64,000 nt of DNA from positions 1 through 64,000 of the forward strand of contig CAJHNH020004713.1 of NCBI GenBank assembly GCA_905116865.2, read 5' to 3'. Source of the DNA: Candidula unifasciata. Its lineage: Eukaryota; Mollusca; Gastropoda; Stylommatophora; Geomitridae. The position numbers and the translations under genes are program-made. Under the pieces are notes generated by a model. The model was not told the DNA's origin. It saw nothing but the letters and a program-made list of their open reading frames with translations, and ran no database searches. The number at the start of each line of letters is the position of its first letter. The first letter of the stretch is position 1. Below, one piece after another: positions 63,389-64,000 of the stretch.

Positions 63389-64000
63389 TTCTGCCTTTGA
63401 GTTATAATTGGAAGATGTTTATATTCTTTTGGTAGTTACTAAAAATAAATATGTGGTGAATTGTTATACAGGAAAGTTATCAGATTTTTTTTTTAACTAA
63501 TGAAGATGACATTGATGAGGACATTATTTTGTGCAGTTGATTTCCTGTCATGGGGAATTACAGATGGAAAGAAGATGGTGGTGGTCAACCTCTACTAAAT
63601 TTTAAAGATGTTTGCAAGCATGCCATAAAAACAACATGTATTGAGCTGTATACATGGGGAAAAGAATGCCATAGATCACATTGCATGGAGGGGGAGAGTT
63701 AAGAAGGGAATGGGAACAAGGCAGGTGAGGATTGTAGACATGCTGAATACCTCCCTTGAAACCTCTAGTGTAGTGCAAAGGAACACAGTCACCTGAAAAG
63801 ATGGAGGGTTGACAGGAATATGTCTTGTTAGGGTCATTACTACCAGATTTACCTGAAAATATAATGGGAACAGAACATAAATCCTGTAAATGGAAATACA
63901 CAGCTCATACGGTCTTTTGTGGCACTGTGCATCTCACCAACAGAAGACCAAGGTTAACCACTAATAACCACTGAGGTCTAAGGGACAAGGATTTGGCAGT
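63389..64000. other. Downstream intron, nothing recognised
   Basis: No exon, repeat or RNA gene could be recognised; short ORFs have no splice context. Confidence 0.5.

Overview
The window is animal nuclear DNA, not bacterial. It has spliced genes with GT-AG introns, many short exons, abundant non-LTR retrotransposon tails, tRNA-derived SINEs, short inverted-repeat DNA transposons and long minisatellites. A lophotrochozoan, perhaps a mollusc, is my best guess from the style of the repeats and the gene structures, but nothing in the sequence proves it. No bacterial operon, CRISPR array or phage is present.

The minus strand from about 50.8 kb down to 1.37 kb is one gene, a homologue of the chromatin-remodelling regulator CECR2. 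I could place 18 coding exons. Their splice sites and phases join into one reading frame: a DDT-like N-terminus, a WHIM-type W-Y-F-Y-G segment, a very long low-complexity linker, the CECR2-type segment ending in DFLPEIP, a charged coiled coil, a bromodomain, and a Ser-rich tail with SUMO-consensus motifs. One conserved exon (or exons) between 41.75 and 46.65 kb was not found. The linker, about 60-80 residues in human CECR2, is roughly 2,800 residues here. It comprises two short acidic/basic exons, an RS-repeat exon and one exon of about 8 kb made of several peptide-repeat families. The bromodomain has Phe and His where the canonical acetyl-lysine-contacting Tyr and Asn should be.

The plus strand from about 56.3 to 62.5 kb holds the 5' part of a second gene: a short coding exon and a 3.3-kb exon encoding a Ser/Gln-rich nuclear protein with an AT-hook-like motif. 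It tentatively resembles the QSER1/PRR12 family, and its C-terminal part would lie beyond the window. The two genes are head to head. A likely promoter for the CECR2 gene lies near 50.8-51.1 kb and carries two divergent YY1-like motifs.

The remaining sequence is introns and intergenic DNA packed with repeats. These include at least a dozen 3' tails of non-LTR retrotransposons, about ten copies of a SINE-like element with an AAG-type tail, a tRNA-derived SINE family, a hAT MITE with a perfect 8-bp target duplication, two TTAA-flanked piggyBac-like MITEs, other MITEs and hairpins, and minisatellites with 23-, 27-, 38-, 46- and 52-bp units. Three single-base frame breaks (two in the giant CECR2 exon, one in the second gene) lie at or near short homopolymer runs and look more like consensus indels than biology, though this needs reads or RNA to settle.
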